Source of the DNA: an uncultured Alistipes sp.
GTDB taxonomy: Bacteria; Bacteroidota; Bacteroidia; Bacteroidales; Rikenellaceae
NCBI GenBank assembly: GCA_949840605.1
Contig: CATKXN010000119.1
Location: 1-8,666, forward strand
DNA: 8,666 nt
Reading direction: 5' to 3'
The position numbers and the translations under genes are program-made. Shown piece by piece: positions 1 through 7,470 of this stretch. Each line of letters begins with the position of its first letter. The first letter of the stretch is position 1. The notes beneath the pieces were generated by a model, which saw nothing but the letters and a program-made list of their open reading frames with translations, searched no databases and had not been told where the DNA came from.

Positions 1-365
1 TCGAACCGCTGGACGCCATCCCCTACAGGCTCGACTTCCAGCGTCAGGCGGCCCGGAACACGGGCGCGGCCTTCTGGCCCACGTGCGACGCCATGCGCGC
101 ACAAGGGGGCATGGAGCAGTTCGTCAAGAACGGCTGGGCCGGGAAGGACTACACCCACATCAACTACGCCGGAGGACGCCGCGTGGCATGGGCGCTGTTC
201 GACGCCCTCAACGCCGAGGCCTGCGCGCTCCATGCCGAGCAGCGGGCCGCCGAACTGCTCCGGCAGGCCGAAGCCGCCGTGCTCGACTCCCTGCAAAGGG
301 CGCGCATCGAACGCCGCCTGCTGCCCGCCGCAGCCCCCGAACCGCTTAATCCGCCGACACGATGA
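1..365 (+). CDS. SGNH/GDSL-type hydrolase or O-acetyltransferase, C-terminal part (5' end outside window)
   Basis: The open frame enters from the left edge (first full codon at 3) and ends with TGA at 363-365, so only about the last 120 residues are present. The visible part has an AFW…M segment, then GKDYTHINYAGG, where Asp (codon 147-149) and His (codon 156-158) form the DxxH block that supplies the catalytic Asp-His pair of SGNH hydrolases. The Ser block must lie upstream of the window. After the catalytic block comes LFDAL and then an Ala/Arg/Glu-rich, probably helical tail of about 50 residues. Its stop overlaps the start of the MBOAT gene by 4 nt (ATGA), implying translational coupling. 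By analogy with PatA/PatB and AlgI/AlgJ-X, it probably takes acyl groups passed across the membrane by the MBOAT protein and puts them on, or removes them from, a periplasmic or surface glycan. The SGNH assignment is fairly secure; the direction and substrate are inference. Confidence 0.8.
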   Translation, partial: EPLDAIPYRLDFQRQAARNTGAAFWPTCDAMRAQGGMEQFVKNGWAGKDYTHINYAGGRRVAWALFDALNAEACALHAEQRAAELLRQAEAAVLDSLQRARIERRLLPAAAPEPLNPPTR

Positions 366-1867
366 CGCTTCCCGCGACAGACGGACTCTGGGACAAAGTG
401 CAGGCCCTGCTGGCCTACGACGCCTCGTCGCCGCTGATTTTCAGCAGCGGTCTGTTCCTCTTCCTGTTCGCAGGCTTCCTGCTCGTTTACAGCGCCTTCC
501 GCCGCGCGCCGATGGCCCGCATCGTCTACGTCATCGCCTTCTCGCTCTACTTCTACTACAAGTCGAGCGGCGTCTATTTCCTGCTGCTCCTCTTCGCCGC
601 GGCGAGCGATTTCCTGATCGCGCAGGGCATCTTCCGCACCCGTTCCAAAAGCCGGAAACGCTGGCTCGTGGCGCTGAGCGTGGCCGTGAACCTCGGCATG
701 CTCGGCTACTTCAAATACACCAACTTCTTCATCGACATCTCCAACCAGCTGTTCGGGCAGGGATTCCTGCAATTCCGGAACATCTTCCTGCCGGTCGGCA
801 TCTCGTTCTTCGTCTTCCAGTCGATGAGCTACACCATAGACATCTACCGCGGCCAGCTGAAACCCCTGTCGAACTGGCTCGACTATCTCTTCTATCTGTC
901 GTTCTTTCCGCAGTTAGTGGCCGGCCCGATCGTCCGGGCCCGGGACTTCATTCCGCAAATCCGGCAGAATCCGATCGTCGTCACCCGCGAAATGTTCGGC
1001 ACGGGTGTCTTCCTGATCCTCACGGGTCTGTTCAAAAAGGCGATCGTCTCGGACTACATCTCGCTCAACTTCGTCGACCGCATCTTCGACGAACCGCTGC
1101 TCTACTCCGGATTCGAGTGTCTGATGGGCATTTACGGCTACGCGCTGCAGATCTACTGCGACTTCTCGGGCTATTCGGACATGGCCATCGGCATCGCCCT
1201 GCTGCTGGGATTCCGCTTCCCGAAGAACTTCGACGCGCCCTACAAGTCGGCGACGATCACCGAATTCTGGCGGCGGTGGCACATTTCGCTTTCGTCGTGG
1301 CTGCGCGACTACCTCTACATCTCGCTGGGCGGCAACCGCAAAGGCCGCCTGCGAACCTACGGCAACCTGCTGCTGACGATGCTGCTGGGCGGACTGTGGC
1401 ACGGCGCGGCCGTGCGCTTCATCCTCTGGGGCGGCCTTCACGGCGCGGCGCTGGCCCTGCACAAACTGTGGATGGCCGTCGTCCCGGGCGCCAAGGCCAC
1501 GGGGGCCCAGATGCACTGGTGGAGCCGTGCGGCGGGCATCTTCCTCACGTTCAACATCGTCTGCTTCGGGTGGCTGATGTTCCGCGCCGAGTCGATGCAG
1601 ACCGTGCAGCTGATGCTGCACCAGATTTTCGAGAATTTCAACGCCGCGATGATCCCGCAGGTCGTGTCGGGCTACGCCGCGGTCTTCGCGCTGATCGCCG
1701 CGGGATACCTCCTCCACCTGCTTCCGGGCCGGGTGGACGCCCTGGCACAGCGGATCGTGGTCCACGCGCCGCTGGTCCTGCAGGTGGTGATGGCCGCGGC
1801 GATGATCTGGTGTGTCATGCAGGTCAAATCCAGCGACATACAACCGTTTATCTATTTCCAATTCTAA
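362..1867 (+). CDS. MBOAT family O-acyltransferase (AlgI/PatA/DltB-like)
   Basis: This 501-residue polytopic membrane protein has the length and motif order of AlgI-type acyltransferases. Hydrophobic helices occupy most of the chain. Hallmarks are LPVGISFFVFQSMSY (143-157), FPQLVAGPIVR (182-192), YCDFSGYSDMAIG (265-277), EFWRRWHISLSSWLRDY (301-317) and GGLWHGA (343-349). His307 and His347 are the two family-conserved histidines; the one in WHG is usually taken as part of the active site. The family moves acyl groups, usually acetyl, from a cytoplasmic donor through the membrane to an extracytoplasmic acceptor, with an SGNH partner. Such a partner lies directly upstream, overlapping by 4 nt. 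The ATG at 362 is chosen because of this overlap and because the N-terminus fits the family. No Shine-Dalgarno sequence is visible. The acceptor (peptidoglycan, capsule, exopolysaccharide or teichoic-like polymer) cannot be told from sequence; no alginate genes are seen, so algI is not assigned. Confidence 0.93.
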   Translation: MTLPATDGLWDKVQALLAYDASSPLIFSSGLFLFLFAGFLLVYSAFRRAPMARIVYVIAFSLYFYYKSSGVYFLLLLFAAASDFLIAQGIFRTRSKSRKRWLVALSVAVNLGMLGYFKYTNFFIDISNQLFGQGFLQFRNIFLPVGISFFVFQSMSYTIDIYRGQLKPLSNWLDYLFYLSFFPQLVAGPIVRARDFIPQIRQNPIVVTREMFGTGVFLILTGLFKKAIVSDYISLNFVDRIFDEPLLYSGFECLMGIYGYALQIYCDFSGYSDMAIGIALLLGFRFPKNFDAPYKSATITEFWRRWHISLSSWLRDYLYISLGGNRKGRLRTYGNLLLTMLLGGLWHGAAVRFILWGGLHGAALALHKLWMAVVPGAKATGAQMHWWSRAAGIFLTFNIVCFGWLMFRAESMQTVQLMLHQIFENFNAAMIPQVVSGYAAVFALIAAGYLLHLLPGRVDALAQRIVVHAPLVLQVVMAAAMIWCVMQVKSSDIQPFIYFQF

Positions 1868-1874
1868 ACAAGCG

Positions 1875-2519
1875 ATGTACGATTTCGACCACCAACTGTT
1901 TCTCGGCCTGAATTTCGACGGCGGCCCCTGCATGGACCGCCTGATGCTGACCGTCTCGGGCACGGCGATGTGGCTTCCGCTCTATGCGCTGATACTCTGG
2001 CTCGTCTGGCGGCGCGGCGGATGGCGCGGCGTCATCGTCTTCACCGCGCTGATGATCGCGGCGCTGGCCCTCTCGGACATGGTTTCGGGCATATTCAAGA
2101 GCAACGGACCGCTGGGCGGCCTGCTGCCGGGCTTCGAACCGCGCTGGCGGCCGATGTTCACTCCCTCGCTCGAAGGGCTGGACATCACCCCCGACTCGCT
2201 GCGGACGCTGCGCATGGCCGGCACGCCCGGCGACTGGACGGTCCATGTCCCGGTCGAGGCCGTGAGCGGTCGTTACGGAACGGTCTCGGCCCATGCGGCG
2301 ACGATCGTCGCGCTGGCCGTGCTGTCGGCCTCGGCGATCCGCCGTCGGTGGTTCACGGCGCTGATGCTCTTCTGCACCGTGCTGATCTGCTACTCGCGCA
2401 TCTACCTGGGCAAACACTTCCCGATGGACCTCGTGTGGGGCACGCTCGCCGGGGCGATCCTGGGATGGGCCGCCTACCTGGCCTACCGAAAGTTTACGGA
2501 CCGTAGCAGAGCGAAATAA
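1875..2519 (+). CDS. PAP2-family membrane phosphatase with altered first motif
   Basis: This is a 214-residue membrane protein of the type 2 phosphatidic acid phosphatase family, which removes phosphate from lipid phosphates or pyrophosphates such as undecaprenyl pyrophosphate, phosphatidylglycerol phosphate or lipid A. Hydrophobic helices are visible near residues 35-45, 52-70, 142-150, 158-172 and 187-202. The third motif is perfect: S174-R175…H181…D185 in SRIYLGKHFPMD. The second motif is S138-A-H140, with Ala in place of the usual Gly. The first motif departs from K-x6-RP: Lys75 and R92-P93 are 16 residues apart, as if ten Gly/Pro/Leu-rich residues were inserted. The start at 1875 lies 7 nt after the MBOAT stop; a longer in-frame start at 1812 would lie inside that gene. 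Placement suggests a shared transcript and a role in envelope lipid-carrier recycling, which is inference. The catalytic His residues are present, so activity is plausible. Confidence 0.88.
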   Translation: MYDFDHQLFLGLNFDGGPCMDRLMLTVSGTAMWLPLYALILWLVWRRGGWRGVIVFTALMIAALALSDMVSGIFKSNGPLGGLLPGFEPRWRPMFTPSLEGLDITPDSLRTLRMAGTPGDWTVHVPVEAVSGRYGTVSAHAATIVALAVLSASAIRRRWFTALMLFCTVLICYSRIYLGKHFPMDLVWGTLAGAILGWAAYLAYRKFTDRSRAK

Positions 2520-2539
2520 TTGCTATTTTGCCCATTTTT
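2511..2539 (+). terminator. Possible weak terminator or palindrome over the PAP2 stop codon
   Basis: GCGAAATA (2511-2518) and TATTTTGC (2524-2531) form an 8-bp stem with one G·T pair and a 5-base loop, followed by a run of five T at 2535-2539. The stem is A/T-rich and weak. It contains the PAP2 stop codon and overlaps the proposed -33 element of the lysS promoter, so it could be a terminator for the upstream genes, a regulatory palindrome or chance. Confidence 0.35.
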
Positions 2540-2550
2540 CATTAATTTTG
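2520..2550 (+). promoter_or_regulatory. Bacteroidota-type promoter of lysS
   Basis: TAATTTTG at 2543-2550 matches the Bacteroidota -7 consensus TAnnTTTG exactly. TTG at 2520-2522 sits 20 bp upstream in the position of the -33 element. Transcription would start roughly 7-10 bases downstream, leaving a short A-rich leader (GAAAACATCAAAAACATA) before the ATG at 2586. This is a sharp A/T-rich island in GC-rich DNA, which strengthens the call. Confidence 0.75.
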
Positions 2551-2585
2551 CGGGGTTAGACGAGAAAACATCAAAAACATACGAT

Positions 2586-4307
2586 ATGGCACTCGAACTC
2601 AGCGAACAGGAACAGCTTCGCAGACAGTCGCTCACGGCGCTCCGTGAATTGGGCATCGAACCCTACCCCGCCGCCCGCTACGAGGTGACGGCCACGGCGC
2701 GCGAGATCGCCGACAACTACGACGACGCCCGAAAGAATTTCCAGGAGGTGCGCATCGCCGGCCGCATCATGTCGCGCCGCATCATGGGCAGCGCCTCGTT
2801 CTTCGAACTCCAGGACCATACGGGCCGCATCCAGGTCTACATCCGCCGCGACGACGTATGCCCCGAAGGCGATCCGACGCTCTACAACACGGTCTTCAAG
2901 AAACTGCTCGACATCGGCGACTTCATAGGCGTCGAGGGCTTCGCGTTCCTCACCAACACCGGCGAACTGTCGGTGCACTGCCGCCGGTTCACCGTACTGT
3001 CGAAGTCGATCCGCCCGCTGCCCGTGGTCAAGGAGAAGGACGGCAAAACGTTCGACGCCTTCACCGATCCCGAGGTGCGCTACCGCCAGCGGTATTTGGA
3101 CCTGATCGTCAATCCGCAGGTCAAGGAAACGTTCGTCCGCCGCGCCAAGATCATGGCCACGATGCGCGAGTTCTTCAATTCGAAAGGCTACATCGAGGTC
3201 GAGACCCCGATCCTGCAGCCCATTCCGGGCGGCGCCTCGGCGCGTCCGTTCATCACGCACCACAACTCGCTCGACATCGACCTCTACCTGCGCATCGCCA
3301 CGGAGCTCTACCTCAAGAAGCTGATCGTCGGCGGATTCGACGGCGTGTACGAGTTCGGCAAGAACTTCCGCAACGAGGGCATGGACCGCACGCACAACCC
3401 CGAGTTCACCTGCATGGAGATCTACGTGGCCTACAAGGACTACCTCTGGATGATGGAGTTCACCGAGCAGATGCTCGAACGGGTGGCCGTGGCCGTGAAC
3501 GGCACCACGGAGCTCACGATCGACGGCAAGGCGGTCTCGTTCAAGGCCCCGTTCCGCCGCCTGACGATGACCGACGCCATCCGCGAAAAGACCGGCTACG
3601 ACATCACGGGCCGCACGGAAGAGGAGCTGCGCGAAGCCTGCCAGCGGCTCGGCGTCGAGGTCGACGAGACCTACGGCAAGGGCAAGCTGATCGACGCAAT
3701 CTTCGGACAGTACTGCGAGGAGGAGCTCATCCAGCCCACTTTCATCACGGACTATCCGCGCGAGATGTCGCCGCTGTGCAAGCGTCACCGCTCGAATCCC
3801 GACCTGACGGAGCGATTCGAACTCTTCGTCAACGGCAAGGAGCTCTGCAACGCCTACTCCGAGCTGAACGACCCGATCGACCAGCTGGAGCGTTTCCAGG
3901 AGCAGCTGCGGCTCTCGGAGAAGGGCGACGACGAGGCCATGTTCATCGACATGGATTTCGTGCGCGCGCTGGAATACGGCATGCCGACCTGCTCGGGAAT
4001 GGGCATCGGCATCGACCGTCTGACGATGTTCATGACCGACCAGACATCGATCCAGGACGTGCTGTTCTTCCCCCAGATGCGCCCCGAAAAGAAGGTCGTG
4101 AGCGATCCCGCGGAGGCCTACACCGCCGTCGGCATTCCCGAAGAGTGGGTGCCGGTGATCCAGAAGATGGGGTACCTCACGGTCGAATCGCTGAAAAAAC
4201 TCGCCCCCGGGAAGTTCTTCAACGACCTGTGCGGATTCAACAAAAAGAACAAGCTCGGACTGAAAGCCCCTTCGATGGAGGAGGTGAAGAGCTGGTGCGA
4301 AGCCTGA
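2586..4307 (+). CDS. lysS: Lysyl-tRNA synthetase, class II
   Basis: This cytoplasmic enzyme charges tRNA-Lys with lysine using ATP. The 573-residue protein has the full class IIb layout. An N-terminal OB-fold anticodon-binding domain covers about 54-140 ([20 protein letters not shown] at 56-75). Motif 1 lies around 189-212 ([12 protein letters not shown]), motif 2 is [15 protein letters not shown] (261-275) and motif 3 is GMGIGIDRL (471-479), with the motif 3 Arg at 478. After the usual end of the catalytic domain ([10 protein letters not shown], 494-503) there is an extra tail of about 70 residues that includes [20 protein letters not shown] and a Lys-rich [11 protein letters not shown] recall such tails in Bacteroidota LysS. 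The ATG at 2586 is preferred to the in-frame start at 2520: it gives the normal [15 protein letters not shown]-terminus and follows an A-rich leader after the promoter. The next gene starts 13 nt after the stop. Confidence 0.98.
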   Translation: MALELSEQEQLRRQSLTALRELGIEPYPAARYEVTATAREIADNYDDARKNFQEVRIAGRIMSRRIMGSASFFELQDHTGRIQVYIRRDDVCPEGDPTLYNTVFKKLLDIGDFIGVEGFAFLTNTGELSVHCRRFTVLSKSIRPLPVVKEKDGKTFDAFTDPEVRYRQRYLDLIVNPQVKETFVRRAKIMATMREFFNSKGYIEVETPILQPIPGGASARPFITHHNSLDIDLYLRIATELYLKKLIVGGFDGVYEFGKNFRNEGMDRTHNPEFTCMEIYVAYKDYLWMMEFTEQMLERVAVAVNGTTELTIDGKAVSFKAPFRRLTMTDAIREKTGYDITGRTEEELREACQRLGVEVDETYGKGKLIDAIFGQYCEEELIQPTFITDYPREMSPLCKRHRSNPDLTERFELFVNGKELCNAYSELNDPIDQLERFQEQLRLSEKGDDEAMFIDMDFVRALEYGMPTCSGMGIGIDRLTMFMTDQTSIQDVLFFPQMRPEKKVVSDPAEAYTAVGIPEEWVPVIQKMGYLTVESLKKLAPGKFFNDLCGFNKKNKLGLKAPSMEEVKSWCEA

Positions 4308-4320
4308 GGGATGCAAGGCC

Positions 4321-5313
4321 ATGATGCGTAGCATATCCATCCTGCTGGGCGCCTTCGTCCTCTGCGTCGCGACGGTCCGGGCCGCCGGCCCCGAAGCGCC
4401 GGAGCGTACCGGGACGGAGGAGCTGCGTTTCAGCAAAGGCGGCGAATTCACCGTCATGCAGCTCACCGACCTCCACTACACCGGCGCCGACCACCTCTCG
4501 GGACATGTCCCGGAGATGCTCGTGCGGCTCATCCGGCAGGAGAAACCCGACCTCGTGGTGGTCACGGGCGATGCGATCTACCGCCGTCCGGGCGCTGCCC
4601 GCATGGCGGAAATCTGCGGCGTGATCGGCGGGACGGGCGTTCCCTATGCCGTGACGCTGGGAAACCACGACGCCGAACAGGGCCTTGCGCAGGACGAACT
4701 CCACGCCCTGCTCCGCACCCTGCCGGGCTGCGTCAACGGCCGTTACGGCGGCTCCGGAGTCCGCGACTTCATCATCCCCGTCCGCTCGGCCGACGGCACG
4801 CGCGAAGAGGCGCGCCTCTATGTCATGGACTCCAACGACTACAACGCCGACGACCACTCCTACAAGGGTTTCGAATCCGGCCAGGTAGCCTGGTACCGCG
4901 AACGATGCGCGGAAGCGACGGCCCGCAACGGGCGCAGGGCGACCGGGCTCGCCTTTTTCCATGTACCGCTGCCCGAGTACGCCGAAGCGTTCCGCACGGC
5001 GCCCCTGGCCGGACACCGGCTCGAAAACGAGTGTCCCCCGCGCGACAACGCGGGGATGTTCCGTGCGCTGGCCGAGGGCGGCGAGGTCATCGGCGTATTC
5101 GTCGGGCACGACCATTCGAACGACTACGTAGCCGAACGGGATGGCATCGCCCTGGCATACGGCCGTTACAGCGGCGGATACGGCGAGTACCAGGACCTCG
5201 TGAGCGGTGTGCGCATGATTCGGCTCCGGGAGGGAGAACGGGGTTTCGAAACGTGGGTGCGGCTGGCCAACGGCCGCGAACGCCACCGGATCGTATTCCC
5301 GAAACGGCAGTAA
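4321..5313 (+). CDS. Exported calcineurin-like metallophosphoesterase (Dcr2-type)
   Basis: This 330-residue protein has a signal peptide (MMRSISILLGAFVLCVATVR, cleavage probably near Ala21-Ala22), so it should act in the periplasm or outside the cell. All metal-binding motifs of the calcineurin-like fold are present in order: D50-x-H52 (LTDLHY), G-D84 (VVTGDAIY), G-N115-H116-D117, H214 (FFHVPLPEY) and G-H263-D264-H265 (GHDHSNDY). FFHVPLPEY, GHDHSNDY and the later GRYSGGYGEY resemble the subfamily named after yeast Dcr2, related to purple acid phosphatases. The members bind two metal ions and hydrolyse phosphate esters; the substrate here is unknown. Cys15 does not sit in a lipobox, so a secreted form is favoured over a lipoprotein. 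ATG 4321 and 4324 are adjacent and equally possible. The 13-nt gap after lysS, with no promoter, suggests co-transcription. Confidence 0.9.
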   Translation: MMRSISILLGAFVLCVATVRAAGPEAPERTGTEELRFSKGGEFTVMQLTDLHYTGADHLSGHVPEMLVRLIRQEKPDLVVVTGDAIYRRPGAARMAEICGVIGGTGVPYAVTLGNHDAEQGLAQDELHALLRTLPGCVNGRYGGSGVRDFIIPVRSADGTREEARLYVMDSNDYNADDHSYKGFESGQVAWYRERCAEATARNGRRATGLAFFHVPLPEYAEAFRTAPLAGHRLENECPPRDNAGMFRALAEGGEVIGVFVGHDHSNDYVAERDGIALAYGRYSGGYGEYQDLVSGVRMIRLREGERGFETWVRLANGRERHRIVFPKRQ

Positions 5314-5347
5314 ACCATTGATTTACCCAAATAAAATACAAACGAAA

Positions 5348-6106
5348 ATGAGAAAGAAAATTGTTGCCGGCAACTGGAAGATGAACACGCTTCCCGCCGA
5401 AGGTGTCGAACTGGCCAAGGGCGTGGCGGCAGGCCGCGGAGAGGTCTGCTCGTGCGTGAATTTCATCGTATGCCCGCCGTTCACCCACCTGTCGATGGTC
5501 GCCGAGGCCCTGAAAGGTTCGGATATCGCTCTCGGCGCGCAGGACTGCGCAACGGAGGCCAAAGGCGCCTACACGGGCGAGATCGCCGCGTCGATGATCG
5601 CCGCACTGGGCTGCAAGTACGTGATCCTCGGCCACTCGGAGCGCCGCCAGTACTACGGCGAAACCTCCGCGACGCTCAACAAGAAGATGGCGCAGGCCTA
5701 TGCCAACGGACTGGTCCCCATCTACTGCGTAGGCGAGAACCTCGAAGAGCGTGAGGCCGGCAAGCACTTCGACGTGGTGAAGACACAGATCGAAGAGGTG
5801 GTTTACAACCTCACCGAGGAGCAGTACAAGGAGCTGGTGATCGCCTACGAACCCGTATGGGCCATCGGCACCGGCAAGACCGCGACGGCCGAGCAGGCAC
5901 AGGAGATCCACGCCTACATCCGCGAGGTGCTGGCCGCCAAGTTCGGCGCCGCAGCCCAGGAGACGGCGATCCTCTACGGCGGTTCGTGCAAGCCCTCGAA
6001 TGCCGCCGAGATCTTCGCCAAGGAGGATGTCGACGGCGGCCTGATCGGCGGCGCCGCGCTCAAGGCCGAGGACTTCCTCGCCATCGGCAAGGGATTCTCG
6101 AAGTAA
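5348..6106 (+). CDS. tpiA: Triosephosphate isomerase
   Basis: This cytoplasmic glycolytic enzyme interconverts dihydroxyacetone phosphate and glyceraldehyde 3-phosphate. The 252-residue length is typical. The active-site residues are visible: N9 and K11 in AGNWKMN, H96 in ILGHSERR, and E168 in AYEPVWAIGTGKTAT, which leads into the mobile loop 6. The phosphate-binding ends YGGSCKPSNA and DGGLIGGAAL follow. Start 5348 is chosen over an in-frame ATG at 5318 because family proteins begin right before the KIVAGNWKMN strand and the 5348 ATG follows an A-rich leader (AATAAAATACAAACGAAA). It begins 34 nt after the metallophosphoesterase stop. No TAnnTTTG element is seen in that gap, so transcription from the lysS promoter is likely. 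A terminator follows. Confidence 0.98.
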   Translation: MRKKIVAGNWKMNTLPAEGVELAKGVAAGRGEVCSCVNFIVCPPFTHLSMVAEALKGSDIALGAQDCATEAKGAYTGEIAASMIAALGCKYVILGHSERRQYYGETSATLNKKMAQAYANGLVPIYCVGENLEEREAGKHFDVVKTQIEEVVYNLTEEQYKELVIAYEPVWAIGTGKTATAEQAQEIHAYIREVLAAKFGAAAQETAILYGGSCKPSNAAEIFAKEDVDGGLIGGAALKAEDFLAIGKGFSK

Positions 6107-6125
6107 CCCGCAACAACCGATTACG

Positions 6126-6158
6126 GAGAGAGGCCCTTCACCGGGTCTCTCTCTTTTT
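6126..6158 (+). terminator. Rho-independent terminator after tpiA
   Basis: GAGAGAGGCCC (6126-6136) pairs with GGGTCTCTCTC (6143-6153) as an 11-bp stem with one G·T pair and loop TTCACC. It is directly followed by TTTTT at 6154-6158. It lies 20 nt after the tpiA stop and should end the lysS-metallophosphoesterase-tpiA message. The rest of the gap (6159-6212) shows no recognisable promoter. Confidence 0.88.
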
Positions 6159-6212
6159 CCGGTCCGCACGCCGGGCCGGCCGCAACACGACCAACCCCAA
6201 ACAACCTATACC

Positions 6213-7403
6213 ATGAAAAAGACGCTTCTTCTTTTCGCCGCCCTCTCGGCGGCCTGCGCCGCAACCGCGCAGCATTACTACACCGACGCCCACAATCCCG
6301 ACATCACGCGCCACACCGGGCGCATGACGGCGCAGCGCACGGAATTCGTGCTGCCCGAGGTGAACGGCTACACCGTCTACAAGGCCGACCTGCACACCCA
6401 CACGATCTATTCGGACGGCGACTGCACGCCCGAGTTCCGCGTGCGCGAAGCCTGGTACGACGGTCTCGACGTGCTGGCGGTCACCGACCACGTGGAATAC
6501 CGCCGTCACGAAGGCAAGATGCTGCACTTCCTGAAAGGCTATGTCCCCGAAGGCACCGAAGCCTTCAACAACAACATCATCCGGAAGGCATCCGACGGGC
6601 GGGGCATCCAGACCGACCTGAACCTCCCGGTGAAGCTGGCGCAGGAGACAGCCCCGAAATACGGCATCACGATCATTCCCGGCGCCGAGATCACCCGCGA
6701 ACCGGTCGCTTACGGCCACTACAACGCCCTCTTCACCACCGACAACAACGCCCTCTACGACGTCGACCCCCTGCAGTCGCTCCGCAACGCCAAAGCGCAG
6801 GGGGCGCTGGTCATGCACAACCACCCGGGCTGGCGGCGCAAGAGCCTCGAGCATCCGGAATTCGAGGTCAAGGCCTACGGCGAAGGGCTGATCGACGGCA
6901 TCGAGATCATGAACGGCGCGGAGTTCTATCCCAAGGCCATCGCACGCGCCCATAACCGGAAGCTGTTCGTCTCGGCGAATACCGACATGCACGATTCGGC
7001 GGCCGAAACCTACCGCATGCAGGGCCACCGCCGCAACATGACGCTGATTTTCGCCCGGAACAACTCGCCCGAAGCGCTGCGCGAGGCGCTCGAAGCGCGT
7101 CGCACGCTGGCCTACTCGTTCGGCACGATAGCCGGCAGCGAGGAGCTGTTGAAGGATCTCTTCACGGCGTCGGTCCGCACGAAGGTGCTCCATACCGACC
7201 CGAAAAACGGCCTGCGCACGGTGAGCCTCACGAACAACACCTCGGTGCAGTACATCCTCCGCTTCCCGGGCCAGAACCCCGTCGTGCTCAAGCCCTTCTC
7301 GACCATGACGGCGACCGCAGGCCGCGACAAACCGCTCCGTTTCACCGTAGAGAACATGTGGTGCTCCGAGACGGAGCATCCCCGAATCGAGGTGAAATTG
7401 TAA
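6213..7403 (+). CDS. Exported PHP-domain phosphoesterase
   Basis: This 396-residue protein begins with a clear signal peptide (MKKTLLLFAALSAACAATAQ), so it is periplasmic or secreted. The PHP metal-binding motifs are all present: H61-x-H63 (DLHTHTIYSDGD, with D68), D92-H93 (VTDHVEY), E159 (IPGAEITR), H202 and H204 (HNHPGW), and D258-x-H260 (NTDMHDS). PHP proteins use two or three metal ions to hydrolyse phosphate esters. The exported form with a C-terminal β-rich domain (about 315-396, FTASVRTK to the end) recalls the Sb-PDE phosphodiesterases, though this is from memory. Substrate is unknown; a diester or nucleotide-type phosphate is a guess. Start 6213 is set by the signal peptide. It lies 106 nt after tpiA, behind a terminator, with no visible promoter of its own. 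The next gene has its own promoter, so this may be a single-gene unit. Confidence 0.9.
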   Translation: MKKTLLLFAALSAACAATAQHYYTDAHNPDITRHTGRMTAQRTEFVLPEVNGYTVYKADLHTHTIYSDGDCTPEFRVREAWYDGLDVLAVTDHVEYRRHEGKMLHFLKGYVPEGTEAFNNNIIRKASDGRGIQTDLNLPVKLAQETAPKYGITIIPGAEITREPVAYGHYNALFTTDNNALYDVDPLQSLRNAKAQGALVMHNHPGWRRKSLEHPEFEVKAYGEGLIDGIEIMNGAEFYPKAIARAHNRKLFVSANTDMHDSAAETYRMQGHRRNMTLIFARNNSPEALREALEARRTLAYSFGTIAGSEELLKDLFTASVRTKVLHTDPKNGLRTVSLTNNTSVQYILRFPGQNPVVLKPFSTMTATAGRDKPLRFTVENMWCSETEHPRIEVKL

Positions 7404-7425
7404 CATCGCGAACCGCGTTTCCGGC

Positions 7426-7456
7426 TTGTGCAATCGGCCGCAATTCGCTATCTTTG
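7426..7456 (+). promoter_or_regulatory. Bacteroidota-type promoter of the lipoprotein/PepSY genes
   Basis: TATCTTTG at 7449-7456 is an exact TAnnTTTG -7 element. TTG at 7426-7428 lies 20 bp upstream, the same spacing as in the lysS promoter. Transcription should start around 7463, giving a leader of about 65 bases before the ATG at 7530. Confidence 0.78.
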
Positions 7457-7470
7457 CATTCTAAACCTGC

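Noticed and set aside
232..1911. Second long + strand frame of 559 codons over the MBOAT gene, and 2858-4324 over lysS
   Set aside because: Arg/Pro/His-rich low-complexity translations in a shifted frame; the overlapping frames carry clear family motifs.
4360..4368. Cys15 of the metallophosphoesterase as a lipoprotein site
   Set aside because: The preceding residues (AFVL) do not form a lipobox, and the hydrophobic core continues past the Cys to a normal Ala cleavage site.
2571..4466. Open frame of 631 codons on the - strand opposite lysS, and similar long antisense frames at 914-1963, 4237-5286, 5087-6169 and 6138-7433
   Set aside because: They mirror strongly supported + strand genes. Their translations are rich in Arg, Ala, Glu, Asp, His and Val without domains, as expected from reading GC-rich codons backwards.
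5318..5347. Upstream in-frame ATG for tpiA adding ten residues
   Set aside because: The added MIYPNKIQTK has no counterpart in triosephosphate isomerases and lies in the A/T-rich leader.
6174..6181. GGCCGGCC palindrome before the PHP gene
   Set aside because: An 8-base G/C palindrome is expected by chance in such GC-rich DNA and has no T run or nearby promoter element.
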